NCBI GenBank assembly: GCA_003427395.1 | Contig: BFEA01000032.1 | Coordinates: 4,548,046-4,583,175 of the forward strand | Direction: 5' to 3' | DNA length: 35,130 bases | From: Chara braunii | Taxonomy: Eukaryota; Streptophyta; Charophyceae; Charales; Characeae | Shown here: piece after piece, positions 9,109 through 20,160 of the stretch | Numbering within the stretch: position 1 is the first letter of the stretch | How the letters are laid out: the number at the start of each line of letters is the position of its first letter | Program-made: the position numbers and the translations under genes | The notes under the pieces: model-generated | Databases searched by the model: none | Told to the model about the DNA's origin: nothing | What the model saw: the letters and a program-made list of their open reading frames with translations, nothing else

Positions 9109-10609
9109 TGTCGAGCGCATCGGTCCGGCACCGCTCAAGGCAGGGCGGGACCCTCCCGACCCCGTCACGCAGGAGTTGGTCTATTCCTCGTCGTGAATAC
9201 ACATGGAGCTTCCGCAAGTCGCTCCGGCCGAGTGCACCAGCTATACCTCTCGCGAGCCCCTACGACAGGATAGGGCCTACACGAAGCACGACTTTCCTCC
9301 ACCTTCCGGGAGCTGTCACTTCCCCTCGGTGGGCGTATCCCCGCCGAGCTACCAGTCCACAATACAAAATTTAATCAGTTGCAATCGCAGAGGTGAACCA
9401 CACGAGGGCGTTTCTCGTACGCTGTAGCATAGGGGGTAGGCGAGGTTTTACGCCTCTATCGGACCCGCACGCGAACCGACTTCTTGGGGGGCTGAGGTCC
9501 CAAGCGCGACCCGTCGCCGGTCGACTACGACGCATCCCACAAACCACACGTACTCCACTCTAAAGAACATAAAAAAATAAAGACACACCCCCATATACAT
9601 ATATATATATACAGAACGACACAGAACAAACAATGCGACAACACTCCTAGTCTCTTAGTAGCCATCTCATAACTCTCCGATGCGAAAATCGGATAGGTGT
9701 CGCGCGTGAGACTTAGTATAAAGTCGCGCGGGCGCGGGACCTTCCCATATCGACTAGCAATGCATGAATACGCAAGCAGTCGTAATGATGGCGTATTATG
9801 CAGTGCCCATAATCAAGCGGTCCCTCGTGGATCCGAGTACCGCCTATGACACTTAAGTGTCAGACTCGAAGTATCGTGAAGGCTTACCCCTTCACGATAT
9901 TGCACGACTGAAGGAACAGCCGTGCGGCCTCCGCAGCACTTCCGACCTTTAGGCTGAGTGTCTTGGCAGACAGGGCAAATAGGCTCTGCGCGGGGGGTGA
10001 TCCCTTCCATGCAGAGTCTAAGGCCTGGGATGTCCTGGACAAGGACCTTGAATCCAGGCTCAGGACCAACGTCCGACTAAAAAATCTTTCAGAAACATAC
10101 AACAAATAAAGGGGTTTTCTTTCCTTTTCCAATCTCAATCTCAATTAGACCCTTAAGCGTAGGGCCCTTTGGGTCACGCGGACATTCAACATACGTATGT
10201 ACATATATATATGTAAAGGGGGAATAAGTATGTGACGATCACTTCTCACAATCACAATGAGACTCCTCACAGCCCTTTATATGTGTGTGATGGCAGACAG
10301 TCAAATCAAAAAATCTGAACCACAAAACATACCTGCAATCACATCAAAGAGTCGACCAAAAGTCAACGCACTACACGGAGTCAACTTCAACCAATCTCTT
10401 TACTCATACCCTTTGCTTTAGCCATGCAAGCCCCAACCTTTGCCCAACCTTCCATTATTAAATACTTAGTACCTTCATTAAATGACCATTAAATAAAAGT
10501 CCGAGTGAAAACCTTAATAAAACAATAAAAATCACCAAGGCTAAAGCCTTTTAGGCCGAGTATTGAGGATGAATTGAAGTTGGGTCATAGACCGACAAAT
10601 CGGCAACCG
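9109..10609 (+). mobile_element. LTR-like dispersed repeat, copy 1
   Basis: About 1.5 kb aligns end to end with 20390-21874 in the same orientation. It starts sharply at TGTCGAGCGCATCGGTCCGG, and the last shared string is GGCAACCG. The sequence upstream of TG is unrelated in the two copies, so this is an element boundary, and TG fits an LTR start. Substitutions and small indels mean the copies are not a fresh pair. AATAAA-type signals occur near the 3' end. No gag or pol lies between the copies, and no primer-binding site or target duplication was found, so solo LTRs or a non-autonomous element are more likely than one intact retrotransposon. Confidence 0.75.
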
Positions 10610-11120
10610 GTGTCGACCGGTAGAATGACTCTGTCGGCCTCCAACACAACCCTATATCTCACGCCGCGTCTGTCACCCACGGGAGGGTTGGTTGTGGCTC
10701 TTTTAACCTGCACATACCACGTCAGTACACAACCAAGACGAAGTGCCGCTCAGACTGACTCGAAGCCATGCGATACAAGTCTCAAAGAGTAGGATGGAAA
10801 AATAACAATATCAAAGTCTCCATTCCCTCAAGTACAATGGGGTGCTCTGCACTGTTCCCGATCTCAGGTGAAGTCCCCCTGTCTAGGTGCGTGGGGTCTG
10901 TTTGAGTGCCTACAGAACGCGTGGATAACCTCCGCCTAACTCTCCCCCTCACGAGGGCTCGCCGATACCTCGCACGCCTGTCCCACGGGATGGTGCTCGA
11001 ACTCTCCGTGTCAGACGTCTTCTCCCTCGCCAGTGAGGCCTTAGCTCTAGCTCAGTCGAGACCATGCCTCGCCAGAAACCCGATCCAGTAAGACAAAGTT
11101 CCCGAGGACCCGTTGGAGGA
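10610..11120. other. intergenic, no gene seen
   Basis: Only short overlapping frames are present. An imperfect inverted pair (CCAACACAACCCT near 10637 and AGGGTTGGTTGTGG near 10684) is the sole visible structure. Confidence 0.4.
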
Positions 11121-11400
11121 AGTACCTTTTCAAAGACCCGGTTCAGAGTCGTGCCTCTTCGGTTCCAACAAAGCTTGAATAGGCCGCCTGTGTCACTAGA
11201 CCGCCGTAGAAATGTCAAAGGGCCCGAAAAGTCAAAGTGCCTGTTCGAAAGCCCGGTTCGGACTCGTGCCTCCTCGGTCCCAGCAAAGCTCGGATAGGCC
11301 CGCCTGTGTCGCTAGGCCGCCGTAGGAATGTCAAAGGGCTCAAAGAGTCAAAGTACCCCTTCGAAAGCCCGATTCACGGTCGTATCTCTCCACAAACACG
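11121..11400. repeat. ~116-bp tandem repeat, 2.4 copies
   Basis: Units begin AGTACC or AGTGCC at 11121, 11236 and 11352 (periods 115 and 116). They share CGAAAGCCCGGTTC, GTCGTGCCTC and CGCCGTAG(A/G)AATGTCAAAG. The third copy is cut short where the 29-bp array begins. Confidence 0.85.
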
Positions 11401-11421
11401 CCCCTTGGAAAATCCTCTCCG

Positions 11422-11710
11422 GATTGTGCCTCTTCGCGAATGTATCCTTTGGTCGTGCCTTTTCGCGATCGTACCTTTTGGTCGTGCCTTTTCGTGACCG
11501 TACCTTTTGGTCGTGTCTTTCGCGATCGTACCCTTTGGTCGTGTCCTTTCGCGCACGTACCCTTTGGTCGTGCCTTTTCGCGAACGTACCCTTTGGGCAT
11601 TCCTTATCGCGATAGTGGCTCTCGGTCGTGCCCTTTCGCGAAAGTGACTCTTGATCCTGCCCTTTTCGCGGATGTGCCCCTTTGTTTTTGCCTTTTCACG
11701 AAAACGCCCT
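11422..11710. repeat. 29-bp minisatellite
   Basis: GGTCGTG or a variant recurs at 11451, 11480, 11509, 11537, 11566, 11595, 11624, 11653 and 11682, a steady 29-bp period. The consensus is about TTTGGTCGTGCC, TTTTCGCGA and TCGTACC. A long minus-strand open frame across it (11374-11970) is rich in R, K, T and G and simply reflects the repeat. Confidence 0.9.
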
Positions 11711-11749
11711 TCCGGAAGCCTGTTTCTCCAAGTACCCGCTCGGTTATTG

Positions 11750-12240
11750 AGCCCGCCCGGTAAAGGATTCCACTCGATGTATGCCCATTCGGTAAGTGCC
11801 CACTCGGTGAAGTACCCGCTCGGTATAACGCCGACGGTGAAGTTGTTCTCGGTGATAGTGCCCCCTTCGGTAAAATTCCCCTCCAGTCGAGTGCCCCTTC
11901 GGTAAAGCGGCCATCCGGTAAAATGCCCCCCGATGAAGTCTCTCTCCTGGTTCAAAGTGTCCTTGGGCAAAGTGGTCCTCGACGAAGTATCTCTTTAGTG
12001 AGGTGCCCTACCGATGGAACGCTCCTCTCGGTAGAAAGCCTTCCCGATGGAGTGTCCTTTCGGTAGATTGCCCTCGGCAGAGTGCCCCTTCCGGCGGAGT
12101 GCCTCTCATTGAGTGTCGCTCCAGTAGTGTATCCCTTCGACGAGCGCCTCTTCTCTGAAGTGTCTCTAGTAGATTGCTCCCTTTAGGACGTCCCCGGTAA
12201 AATCCCCCCTCTCGGCAAAGTCTCCCTGTAGATAGAACTC
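11750..12240. repeat. degenerate ~15-18-bp repeats (CGGTAAAGTGCCCC type)
   Basis: CGGTAA(A)GTGCCC and CGGTGAAGTACCC variants follow one another at irregular 15-18-bp steps and fade toward 12240. They look like a decayed extension of the neighbouring array, in which about half of the 29-bp unit has been kept. Confidence 0.6.
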
Positions 12241-12779
12241 AGTTGAGTACGTGCTCAAAGGTACCGCCTTGCGTGGCTTTCGTCAGTGCTGCCCGCGTGC
12301 TGTAGTGCGCAAACCCCCTTTCCCACAGACTTCGACCGAGCACGTAGCAAGTGGCAAAGTGCTCAACCTTTGCTGTCGACCTGACCGGATGCGCGCGGAG
12401 TCCGTTCCCGCTATCCTCTAGACACCCCGTCTCACTGCGCTCTAGTGCTAGGCTCTCCTGCTGGTAGTTCTCACGCACCCACCAAGTTGCTCGATTTCCT
12501 TCGACAGCTCTTCCGTGCGCGCGATGGAGCTAAAGTCTTCCCGTGGATGGCTCGCTGCGTGTGCGATCGTACGTAACGCCCCCGGCGGATGGCTTCCCCG
12601 TACACTTAATCGTGGGGAACTTCCCCGGCGAAAAGTTTACCCGTGTGTGCAAACTTGCGGGACTTCCCCAGCGGAAGGTTCCCCCGTTCGTCCGCGACGG
12701 TGCTCGAACATCCCCAGGCCCATGACTGAAGGTGTGTGGTGACAAGCGAACCTTTCCGCGCCAACTCCTCGTGCATGCG
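12241..12779. other. GC-rich non-coding
   Basis: No gene is recognised. CCCCGGCG(A/G)A-type short motifs recur around 12580-12720 (GGAACTTCCCC, GGACTTCCCCA), perhaps another degenerate repeat. Confidence 0.4.
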
Positions 12780-13150
12780 AGAATGCGTGAGTGAGAGCAT
12801 GCGCGGCAGATACGCGCGCGTATGCGCACTGGTGTACGCTGAATGCGCGCAGGAGCGGGCCCTTAACGAGCAGGTATGCGCGAACGGGTGTGGTAATGCA
12901 CGGTTGGTGTTCGGGTGTGCGCGATCGCGTGGGAGGGTGCGCGGGTGGTGTGCGGTATGCGGGAGGGTGCGTGGTGTGCGCGAACGTGCGCGAGGGCACG
13001 CGAGTGAGTTTTGCGCAACTGCGCAGATGCGCGCCTGTGCGCGGACGTGCCCCAGGTAACTGCGCGGATGTGCGCTTGACCCCGCGTGAACCCCGCGCAA
13101 CCCCGCGGATGTACGTGTGTGCGTGGATGATTCCCGCGCAACTCCTATTG
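12780..13150. repeat. GC-rich alternating purine-pyrimidine block
   Basis: Dense GTGCGCG, TGCGCG and GCGCGTATGCGC strings, with the loosely repeated words GCGGATG and CCCGCGCAAC, run for about 370 bp. Alternating Pu-Py tracts of this kind can adopt Z-DNA. The composition leaves long open frames on both strands at once (plus 12791-13633, minus 12606-13458), which argues against any one of them being a gene. Confidence 0.6.
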
Positions 13151-14231
13151 TGCGTCGGTGATTCCCGCGCCCGTTGCGCGGGTATGCTCCTGCCAGCCCG
13201 TGAGCTCCAGACCACCCCGCGGATGTGTGCCTGTCTGCCCCCTCCCTCCTTCCTGCGTCCCCGAGCTCGTGCGTCTGATCTCGCACGGGAGCCGTCCGAG
13301 TCCGTCTCCCACGCGCCTGTGCCTGCTTGCCAAGAATGCCCTGTGCGTTCCCCACGTGCGGGCACTCCGTGCGTGTTCCCTGTTTGCGCTTCCCGGAAGT
13401 GTCCGGACCCAAGGCCCTGTTCAGCTTTTAAGCTTTGCAGGGCCCAAGCTTCTCCCACCGGAGGCCGTCACAAGCTGCGGCGCCTCCGGTACTCAGCCCG
13501 CTTGAGCCCCCGAAAAGTTTTTGTCGAGGGGGGCCTTTTTGTCGGGAACCGAGCGTTTTGCAGTGCCCCGGTACCGGACCTATTTCCGATCATGCCCCGA
13601 GTCTGCCTTGGCCTTGGTGGTCCCGACTCATAAGTCCTCTAGTAAAGGTTACGCGGACTTCCGGAAATTCTAGGCCGGAGGGCCCATCTCCGAGCCCTAG
13701 GTTTGCACCGTTCTTCTCTTAGTGTCGAGGCCCCTGCGTAGACCCGACTCCACCGCTTATTCACGCTGGGTGACCCTTTAGAATCTGGTCACTCGAGGCA
13801 ACTTCGGACGCCATCACCGCTCAAAACGCCCGTGGCCTCACGATAAACCCCCGGTGCCTTCGTCCTCTCCACCATTTCGCCGGCCTTTAGTATCGTCTCG
13901 ACCTTTTACGGCCGTATCCTCTCGTCCAACCCCTCGGTAGTTGTTTGTTGTGGTAGCCTTTTTGTGTTCGTCGGTAGCTTACGTCTTGGGTCTCCTTCAC
14001 AAAATTACCGTTGCTTCACGCCCGAGTCCGTTTGAACTGAATGTCGTAGGCCGGCCATCCGTTCCGTCAGCCTGTCATGGCATTTTACCCGTGGTCGGTG
14101 AGTCCCTGCCAGGTAGAAACCAACAAATAGAAACCTTGTGGCGCGCCCTTGTGAGAGAAGTAAAGGGCGGCGTAGGGTTGGAGTCGCCCGAAATAGGGAA
14201 TTCGGCAACATTATCCCATTGAGAGTGTCGT
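13151..14231. other. GC-rich stretch, no gene supported
   Basis: Open frames on both strands have no recognisable domain. No RNA gene or mobile-element protein is seen. Confidence 0.4.
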
Positions 14232-14330
14232 TGTCGAGCGCATCGGCTCCCGTCTTTTTGCAAAGGCAAGAACCCTCCCAGCCATCAGTGTATACGGTCA
14301 TACAAATACGGGTCGTTGTCGCACTTTTTC
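14232..14330 (+). mobile_element. possible start of a related LTR-like element
   Basis: TGTCGAGCGCATCGG appears here for the third time, followed by a weakly similar AACCCTCCCAGCC block, and then the sequence diverges from the 1.5-kb repeats. It may be a related family or a truncated remnant. The right end is not defined. Confidence 0.35.
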
Positions 14331-15026
14331 CAGTCGAGCTTCTTTAGGCGAACAGAAAGCCAACAGGCTATCATGCATGACTTTTGGATGCCCTTTGCAA
14401 TAAATAAAATAAATTAAATAAAGCAAATCCCTTCTTGTTATGTACGTCCGGCTTCGAGCGAGACCCTTCAATTGCGGTCTTCGCCGGTCACCGGTCTTAG
14501 GAACCTTTTATTTTTATTCGGAACAACAAGAATCGTGCAAATATGAATCATAGAATTCTGGTATGTCATGCATGCATCAATTTTGCCAATTTTCGGATTT
14601 TGAGAACTGTGACGAGATCATATAGAAGCACAATCATCAAGCAGAGCCAATGCAGATGAAGCAAGACTGACAGACTCAAACAATGACAAGGATAAGTGAG
14701 GGAAGAATGAGAACTCGTAATAATCTCAGAGAGTACACATGAGGAGAGCATGACCAACACTAGTCAAGAGTCCTCATTCATCCCTCGAGGTCATACACTC
14801 AATCTCGCATTTTGTTGTGCATTTCCTGTGTCTTGAACCACTCCCCTGTATCTCCTAAGATTGTGGCCTCTGAATGTAGAGTCACCTAAAGCCTAAGAGT
14901 TCGAGCATTTTCAACCAAGTCCCATGATACAGAAGTCAACCATAGCACAAAACTTCTCCAATAGTGTAGGGAGATATGGTTGAGAGAAGATCCCACGTCT
15001 GAGATGTTAGAACTTTGTTGGCTCAG
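14331..15026. other. intergenic, no gene seen
   Basis: This is mostly A/T-rich unique sequence, with an AATAAATAAAATAAATTAAATAAA-like run near 14400. No coding or RNA gene is supported. Confidence 0.4.
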
Positions 15027-15425
15027 TCACTGCCTCGTATACCTTTTGGCTAGATCTACCAAGTTTCTCCAGCAGGAACCATCCATGAGAGTGAAAGGTA
15101 CTGGAGGTTTGGGGTAGTCAGTGTAGAGCTTGGGTCCGAAGCTGCGGATCAGCTTTGTCTCATTCTCATCAAACTCTCTTTCTTTCTCCTCAAGGTACTT
15201 TGTTGTTGAGATCCAAACTGAGTCAAAAACGTCATGAGTTTCTTTGCCCTTCTTCACTTACGGCCTTCGATCGTGGACAGTGCCGCCCGCGAACCTGGTG
15301 AGGATAACAAAGACTGACAGGTCTCCTTGCCTGAAGCCAACGACACTGACATATTGATATCGGAAGGCATCGTTGGAGGCAATCCCGTTAAGCCTGGCCA
15401 GAACTGACCCCTGGATGAGAAACAA
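15027..15425 (-). pseudogene. exon-like coding fragment, product unknown
   Basis: One minus-strand frame reads FLIQGSVLARLNGIAS...GFRQGDLSVFVILTRFAGG, meets TAA at 15258-15260, and continues in the same frame as KETHDVFDSVWISTTKYLEE...LYTDYPKPPVPFTLMDGSCW to a TGA at 15027. Residue use looks like a real protein. A possible acceptor (ACAATTTAG) lies just upstream of the first block, and a donor-like GTAAGT covers its stop, so the first block could be an exon. The second block then has to be a separate exon or a broken continuation. I do not recognise the family. Confidence 0.3.
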
Positions 15426-15599
15426 CTAAATTGTACTCATGGGCTAAATGTGAGTGTTGGAACCGATGTGAGTGTCCTCTGTTGAGAACGATGTCTGATT
15501 TACACTGACCTCTGGTACATATAAGAAGCAATTGAATGGCGACTGACCTTGTTTGAGGTCCTCTGATAAGATGACTTGATGTTGTTGAATTGACAAATC
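15426..15599. other. short non-coding spacer
   Basis: No gene is recognised. It separates the exon-like fragment from the 29-bp repeat array. Confidence 0.35.
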
Positions 15600-15778
15600 A
15601 CTGAATACCAAATACTTAGCACGGTACTGAATACCGTTTACTTGATAGTACGACACAGTGCTGTTCACTCGATAACACGAGATTGAGTACTGTTCACTTG
15701 GTAGCACGAAACTGAGTATTGTTCACTTGGTAGCATGTGACTGAGTATTGTTCACTTGGTAGCACGTTATAGGGTCCA
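15600..15778. repeat. 29-bp tandem repeat (TTCACTTGGTAGCAC)
   Basis: TTCACTTGGTAGCAC or close variants occur at 15664, 15693, 15722 and 15751 (29-bp period). A weaker copy lies near 15637, and a trace near 15611. Divergence increases toward the left end. Confidence 0.85.
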
Positions 15779-16907
15779 ACCCCGGTAGCCTTTCGAGCCT
15801 TTGTCGACCCGTTGCAGGTCTCAGTTAGCTCTGCTTCGCCCGATCTCCTGCTCAGGGCGCAGAGCGTTCGTCAAAGGGGCACCCCCACCTAGTGGTTGCG
15901 ATGGATGGGGATGAGTCATTTTGTGAGAGAGCTTCGACATTGGGGATGTAGCTCCGCCCTCTCGCCGGATGGTAGACTCGCCAACCTTTCTGTCAAGCGT
16001 TGTTTTCTTGATGCTTTGAAGTGTTGTCATACAATAACTTCTTCCAATACACAGGCAGTCCAGGGAGTTCATTAAGAATTTCTCTTCTTTTATGCGTAGG
16101 CCAAGTACCATCCTTGGGCCACGCATCCATTCACTAAGCGGAGAGTCCCTATACCCTCGTTGAGGCCTCGACTAACCTCCGACCAACCTACACGTGACTC
16201 TTGTTATCACATTCATCATGCATGTCTCATCTTCATCCAGCTCTCTCATTCTCCTATACACCCCTTAGTCTTTTCAGGGCCCCATCCAGCATACATGCCC
16301 AAATTTTTCATTTTTAACCTAGGCGACCTTCTCGGCCACCTCATGCCTTGCCATTTGCTATAACCGACTTTGCTTTACACAAACATGCTCAAGCAATTGT
16401 TCGAGGGCAAAGATTAAGTCCACAACCCATTCGTCCTTATCCCCACTTTCTCTTTGCCGTAAGGCATTCCCCGTGCCCACCCCCGCTCAATGTCTCTTTA
16501 ATCTACTTACCTGCACATTCAACACAGTTTACGCACTCCATCCCCCAGATGGGGTCAACACATAATCCCTCCCACAAGCCTAAGTTCGTTTCTCATGGCC
16601 CTTTGTGCTTCCTTTTTCCTTTTCTCAATCCAAGTCAATCTCTTCCCTTAGTCATGCAGTCGGGGTGATGGTTGAGTCAATCTGACCTTGCTTTAAGCAC
16701 CAACTTCCTCTAGCCCTTTTTCGAACTCGGCTCCTTTTAATTCCTCAAATGTCTCTTTCCTTCCTTCTTGGCGGCGCAAGGGACCGACAACCCTTCCTTT
16801 GCCCACTTTCTCCACCAAGTGAGGACAAATTTTTTTCACCGTTCGTTTCCCTGACAATGTAACAAGTGAGAAGGGAGGGTTAGTTATATGCCAAGTGGTG
16901 GAAGGGG

Positions 16908-16910
<3 letters not shown>
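15779..16910. other. intergenic, no gene seen
   Basis: Short open frames on both strands have no domain. The plus strand from 16160 to 16660 is C/T-rich. No RNA gene is seen. Confidence 0.4.

Positions 16911-16972
<62 letters not shown>
16911..16972. repeat. (GA)n microsatellite
   Basis: About 30 GA units with one interruption (GAAAGA near 16962), preceded by a G7 run. Confidence 0.97.
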
Positions 16973-17106
16973 CTCCTACTCCTAATCAATTCATCCCCCA
17001 CCCCTTCGTCCTCACCATCCGACCTACGGTTCTCTTTCTATGCCTTGCTTCTTAGCGTCCCCTTGGTCATGGTCTTTGGTTGGTGAACGGGATGAAGACG
17101 AAGGGG

Positions 17107-17480
17107 GTGTGAGGTGGTTGGCCATGGAGGATGGTTGAAGAGGATGGGGGAGGGAGACGGTCCGAAGTAGTTGGTTAAGGTGGATGGGTGAAGGAGATGG
17201 AGGCGGGGGATGGTGTGAGGTGGACGACTGTGGCGGATGGGTGAAGGAGATGGAGAAGGGAGATGGTGTGAGGTGGATGCCTATGGTGGTGGGTGAAGAA
17301 GGTGGAGGAGGGAGATGGTGTGAGGTTGATGGCTATGGTGGTCATGCGAAGGAGATGAAGGAGGGAGATGGTGTGAGGTGGGTGGCTATGGTGGGTGGGT
17401 GAAATAGATGGTGGAGGAAGAAGGTGTGAGGTGGTTGACTATGGTGGATGGGTGAAGGAGATGGAGGAGTTAGGGTTAAT
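17107..17480. repeat. ~53-bp G-rich minisatellite
   Basis: GTGTGAGGT recurs at 17107, 17213, 17266, 17318, 17371 and 17424, giving a 52-53-bp period (the first interval is a double step). Units contain GGATGGGTGAAGGAGATGGAGG. The plus-strand open frame through it is a repeat product. Confidence 0.88.
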
Positions 17481-17519
17481 GCAAAGAAGATGGCGGTTGG
17501 GCAAACCCTTAGATCATGC

Positions 17520-17735
17520 CGCAGCCAAGCACCGGTCACCCATCTTGTGATAGTAGCGGCAAAAGGCCGGTCACCCATCCCTCAGCAGTAGCAGTCAAGC
17601 GTCGGTCACTCATCCTACAGCAGTAGCAGCCAAGCGTCGGTCACTCATCCCATAGCAGTAGCGGCCAAGCGTCGGTCACCCACCCCACAGCAGTAGCAGC
17701 CAAGCGTCGGTCACCCATCCCACAGCAGTAGCAGC
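17520..17735. repeat. 35-bp minisatellite (CAAGCGTCGGTCAC)
   Basis: GTCGGTCAC occurs at 17601, 17636, 17671 and 17706, exactly 35 bp apart, with two diverged copies to the left (about 17532 and 17567). The remainder of the unit is CCCACAGCAGTAGCAGC. Confidence 0.92.
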
Positions 17736-17879
17736 CATAGACATTGCCATGCTCAGCAACAGCAGCAACCAACAGCCTTGGCAAGGAAATATTCATTTTC
17801 CTTACCCCTACTCGCCGCGTTTTATTAGAATACGGGGGTCCTACTAACCATGTGTATGTCAAGTCGACTAGATCGGTCT

Positions 17880-19660
17880 AACACCAAGTGTATGTGAGAT
17901 GAACAAGATAAGACAAAGACTAGTGAGAACCCATGCATGTGAGCAGTGGAGCAACCAAGTGCGAATCGGATATCACTAAATACATGAACTTGACAAAGTG
18001 AAAGTGTAACTGATGGGGACACATGCACATGAGTAACGGAACAACCAAGTATAAACCGGACAATCACCAAGGCATGAACTTGTCAAAGCGAGAGCATAAC
18101 TGATGGGGACAGATGCACATGAGTAACGGAACATCCAAGTATGAACCGGACAATTACCAAGGCATGAACTTGACAAAGTGAGAGTAACTAATGAGAACAC
18201 ATGCACATGAGTAACGGAACAGTCAAGTATGAATTGGACAACTACCAAATGCATGAACTTGACAAAATGAGAGTGTGACTAATGGGGACACATGCACATG
18301 AGTAACGGAACAAACAAGTATGAACCGGACAATCACCAAGGCATGAACTTGACAAAGTGAGAGTGTAACTGATGCGGACACATGCACATGAGTATTGGAA
18401 CAACCAAGTGTGAATCGGACAACTACCAAATGCATGAACTTGACAAAGTGGGAGTGTAACTGATGGGAACACATGCACATGAGTAATGGAACAACCAAGT
18501 GTGAATAGGACAACTACCAAATACATGAACTTGACAAAATAAGAGTGTGACTAATGGGGACACATGCACATGAGTAACGGAACAACCAAGTATGAATCGG
18601 ACAATCACCAAGGCATGAACTTGACAAAATGAAAGTGTAACTGATGGGAACACATGCACATGAGTAATAGAACAGCCAAATATGAATCGGACAACTACCA
18701 AATGCATAAACTTGACAAAATAAGAGTGTAACTGATAAGAACACATGCACATGAGTAATGAAACAGCCAAGTGTGAATCAGACAACTACCAAATGCAAGA
18801 ACTTGACAAAATGAGAGTGTGACTAATGGAAACAGATGCACATGAGAAACGGAACAGCCAAGTATGAATCGTACAATCACCAAGGCATGAACTTGACAAA
18901 ATGAGAGTGTAACTGATGGGAACACATGCAGATGAGTAATGGAACAGTCAAGTATGAATCGGACAACTACCAAATGCATGAACTTGACAAGATGAAAGTG
19001 TAACTGATGGGAACACATGCACATGAGTAGTGGAACAGCCAAGTGTGAATCGGACAACTACCAAATGCATGACCTTGACAAAGTGAGAGTGTAACTGATG
19101 GGAACACATGCTCATGAGTAGTGGAACAACCAAGTATGAATCAGACANNNNNNNNNNNNNNNNNNNNGACAACTACCAAATGCATGACCTTGACAAAGTG
19201 AGAGTGTAACTGATGGGAACACATGCTCATGAGTAGTGGAACAACCAAGTATGAATCAGACAACTACCAAATGCATGACCTTGACAAAGTGAGAGTGTAA
19301 TTGATGGGAACACATGCTCATGAGTAGTGGAACAGCCAAGTATGAATCAGACAACTACCAAATGCATGACCTTGACAAAATGAGAGTGTAACAGATGGGA
19401 ACACATGCTCATGAGTAATGGAACAACCAAGTGTGAATCGGACAGCTATCAAATGCATGAACTTGACAAAATGAGAGTGTGACTAATGGAGACGCATGCA
19501 CATGAGTAATGGAACGGCCAAGTATGAATCGGACAACTACCAAATGCATGAACTTGACAAAATAAGAGTGTAACTGATGGGAACACATGCACACGAGTAG
19601 TGAAACAACCGAGTACGAATCGGACAATCACCAAGTGCATGAACTTGACAAGGTGAGAGT
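17880..19660. repeat. 90-91-bp satellite array
   Basis: CATGAACTTGACAAA or CATGACCTTGACAAA recurs at 17983, 18073, 18163, 18252, 18342, 18433 and onward, a period of 89-91 bp over about 19 copies. A unit includes GAGAGTGTAACTGATGGG, ACACATGCACATGAGTA, GGAACAACCAAGTATGAA and GGACAACTACCAAATG. Sub-variants differ in CACATG/CTCATG and ATCACCAAGG/ACTACCAAATG. Since 90 is divisible by three, open minus-strand frames with a repeating Cys-rich peptide persist; they are not evidence of a gene. Confidence 0.95.
19148..19167. other. assembly gap (20 N)
   Basis: Twenty Ns lie inside the satellite. The roughly 80 bases before the gap and the matching part of the unit after it are identical, so the true copy number here is unknown and the 20-N size is probably a placeholder. 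Confidence 0.99.
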
Positions 19661-20160
19661 TGGGTCAGGCATGTGGGTGAGACTTGCTCAAACACATGCA
19701 TGGGGCTCATGTAAGCAACCAAGAATGAAATGGAACATCATCATGTGAGTGATGAGCCACACATGTGAGTGAGACTTGCTCAAGCACATGCATGGGGCTC
19801 ATGTAATCACCCAAGAATGAAATAGGGCATCCTCATGTGGGAGATGAGCCACACATGTGAGTGAGACTTGCTCAAGCATATGTATGGTGATCATGTACAA
19901 AACACAAAGGGTCCAATGGACAAAATTGTTCTCAACCAAGAATGAAACGGAACATCATTGTGTGAGAAATGAGCCACATATGTGACTAAGACTTGCTCAA
20001 GCACATGCATGGAGCTCATGTAAGCAATTAAGAATGAAACGAAACATCATCATGTGAGAGATGAGCCATACATGTGAGTGAGACTTGCCCAAACACATGC
20101 ATGGGGCTCATTTAAGCAACTAAGAATGGAACGGAACCTCATCATGTGAGAGAACTGAGC
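19661..20160. repeat. 92-bp satellite subfamily
   Basis: GACTTGCTCAA or GACTTGCCCAA occurs at 19681, 19773, 19865, 19990 and 20082, a 92-bp period; one interval is lengthened to 125 by an insertion around 19890. CAACCAAGAATGAAA(T/C)GGAACATCATC aligns with CAACCAAGTATGAATCGGACAATCACC of the preceding array, so the two share an ancestor. Confidence 0.88.

Noticed and set aside
11374-11970. 198-codon minus-strand ORF rich in R, K, T and G
   Set aside because: It is the translation of the 29-bp minisatellite; 29 is not a multiple of three, so the peptide merely cycles through frames.
12606-13633. Long overlapping open frames on both strands (about 270-280 codons)
   Set aside because: Three frames on opposite strands are open at once in a GC-rich, TG/CG-repetitive block. 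They carry no domain and have repetitive R, A, H and P content, as expected from composition.
16895-17402. ORFs through the (GA)n and 53-bp repeats (RERERE and GEGDGG peptides)
   Set aside because: Pure products of simple sequence and minisatellite repeats.
18223-19640. Series of minus-strand ORFs encoding a repeating Cys/Val/His-rich peptide
   Set aside because: They follow the 90-bp satellite period, which is divisible by three. No start context or conservation supports translation.
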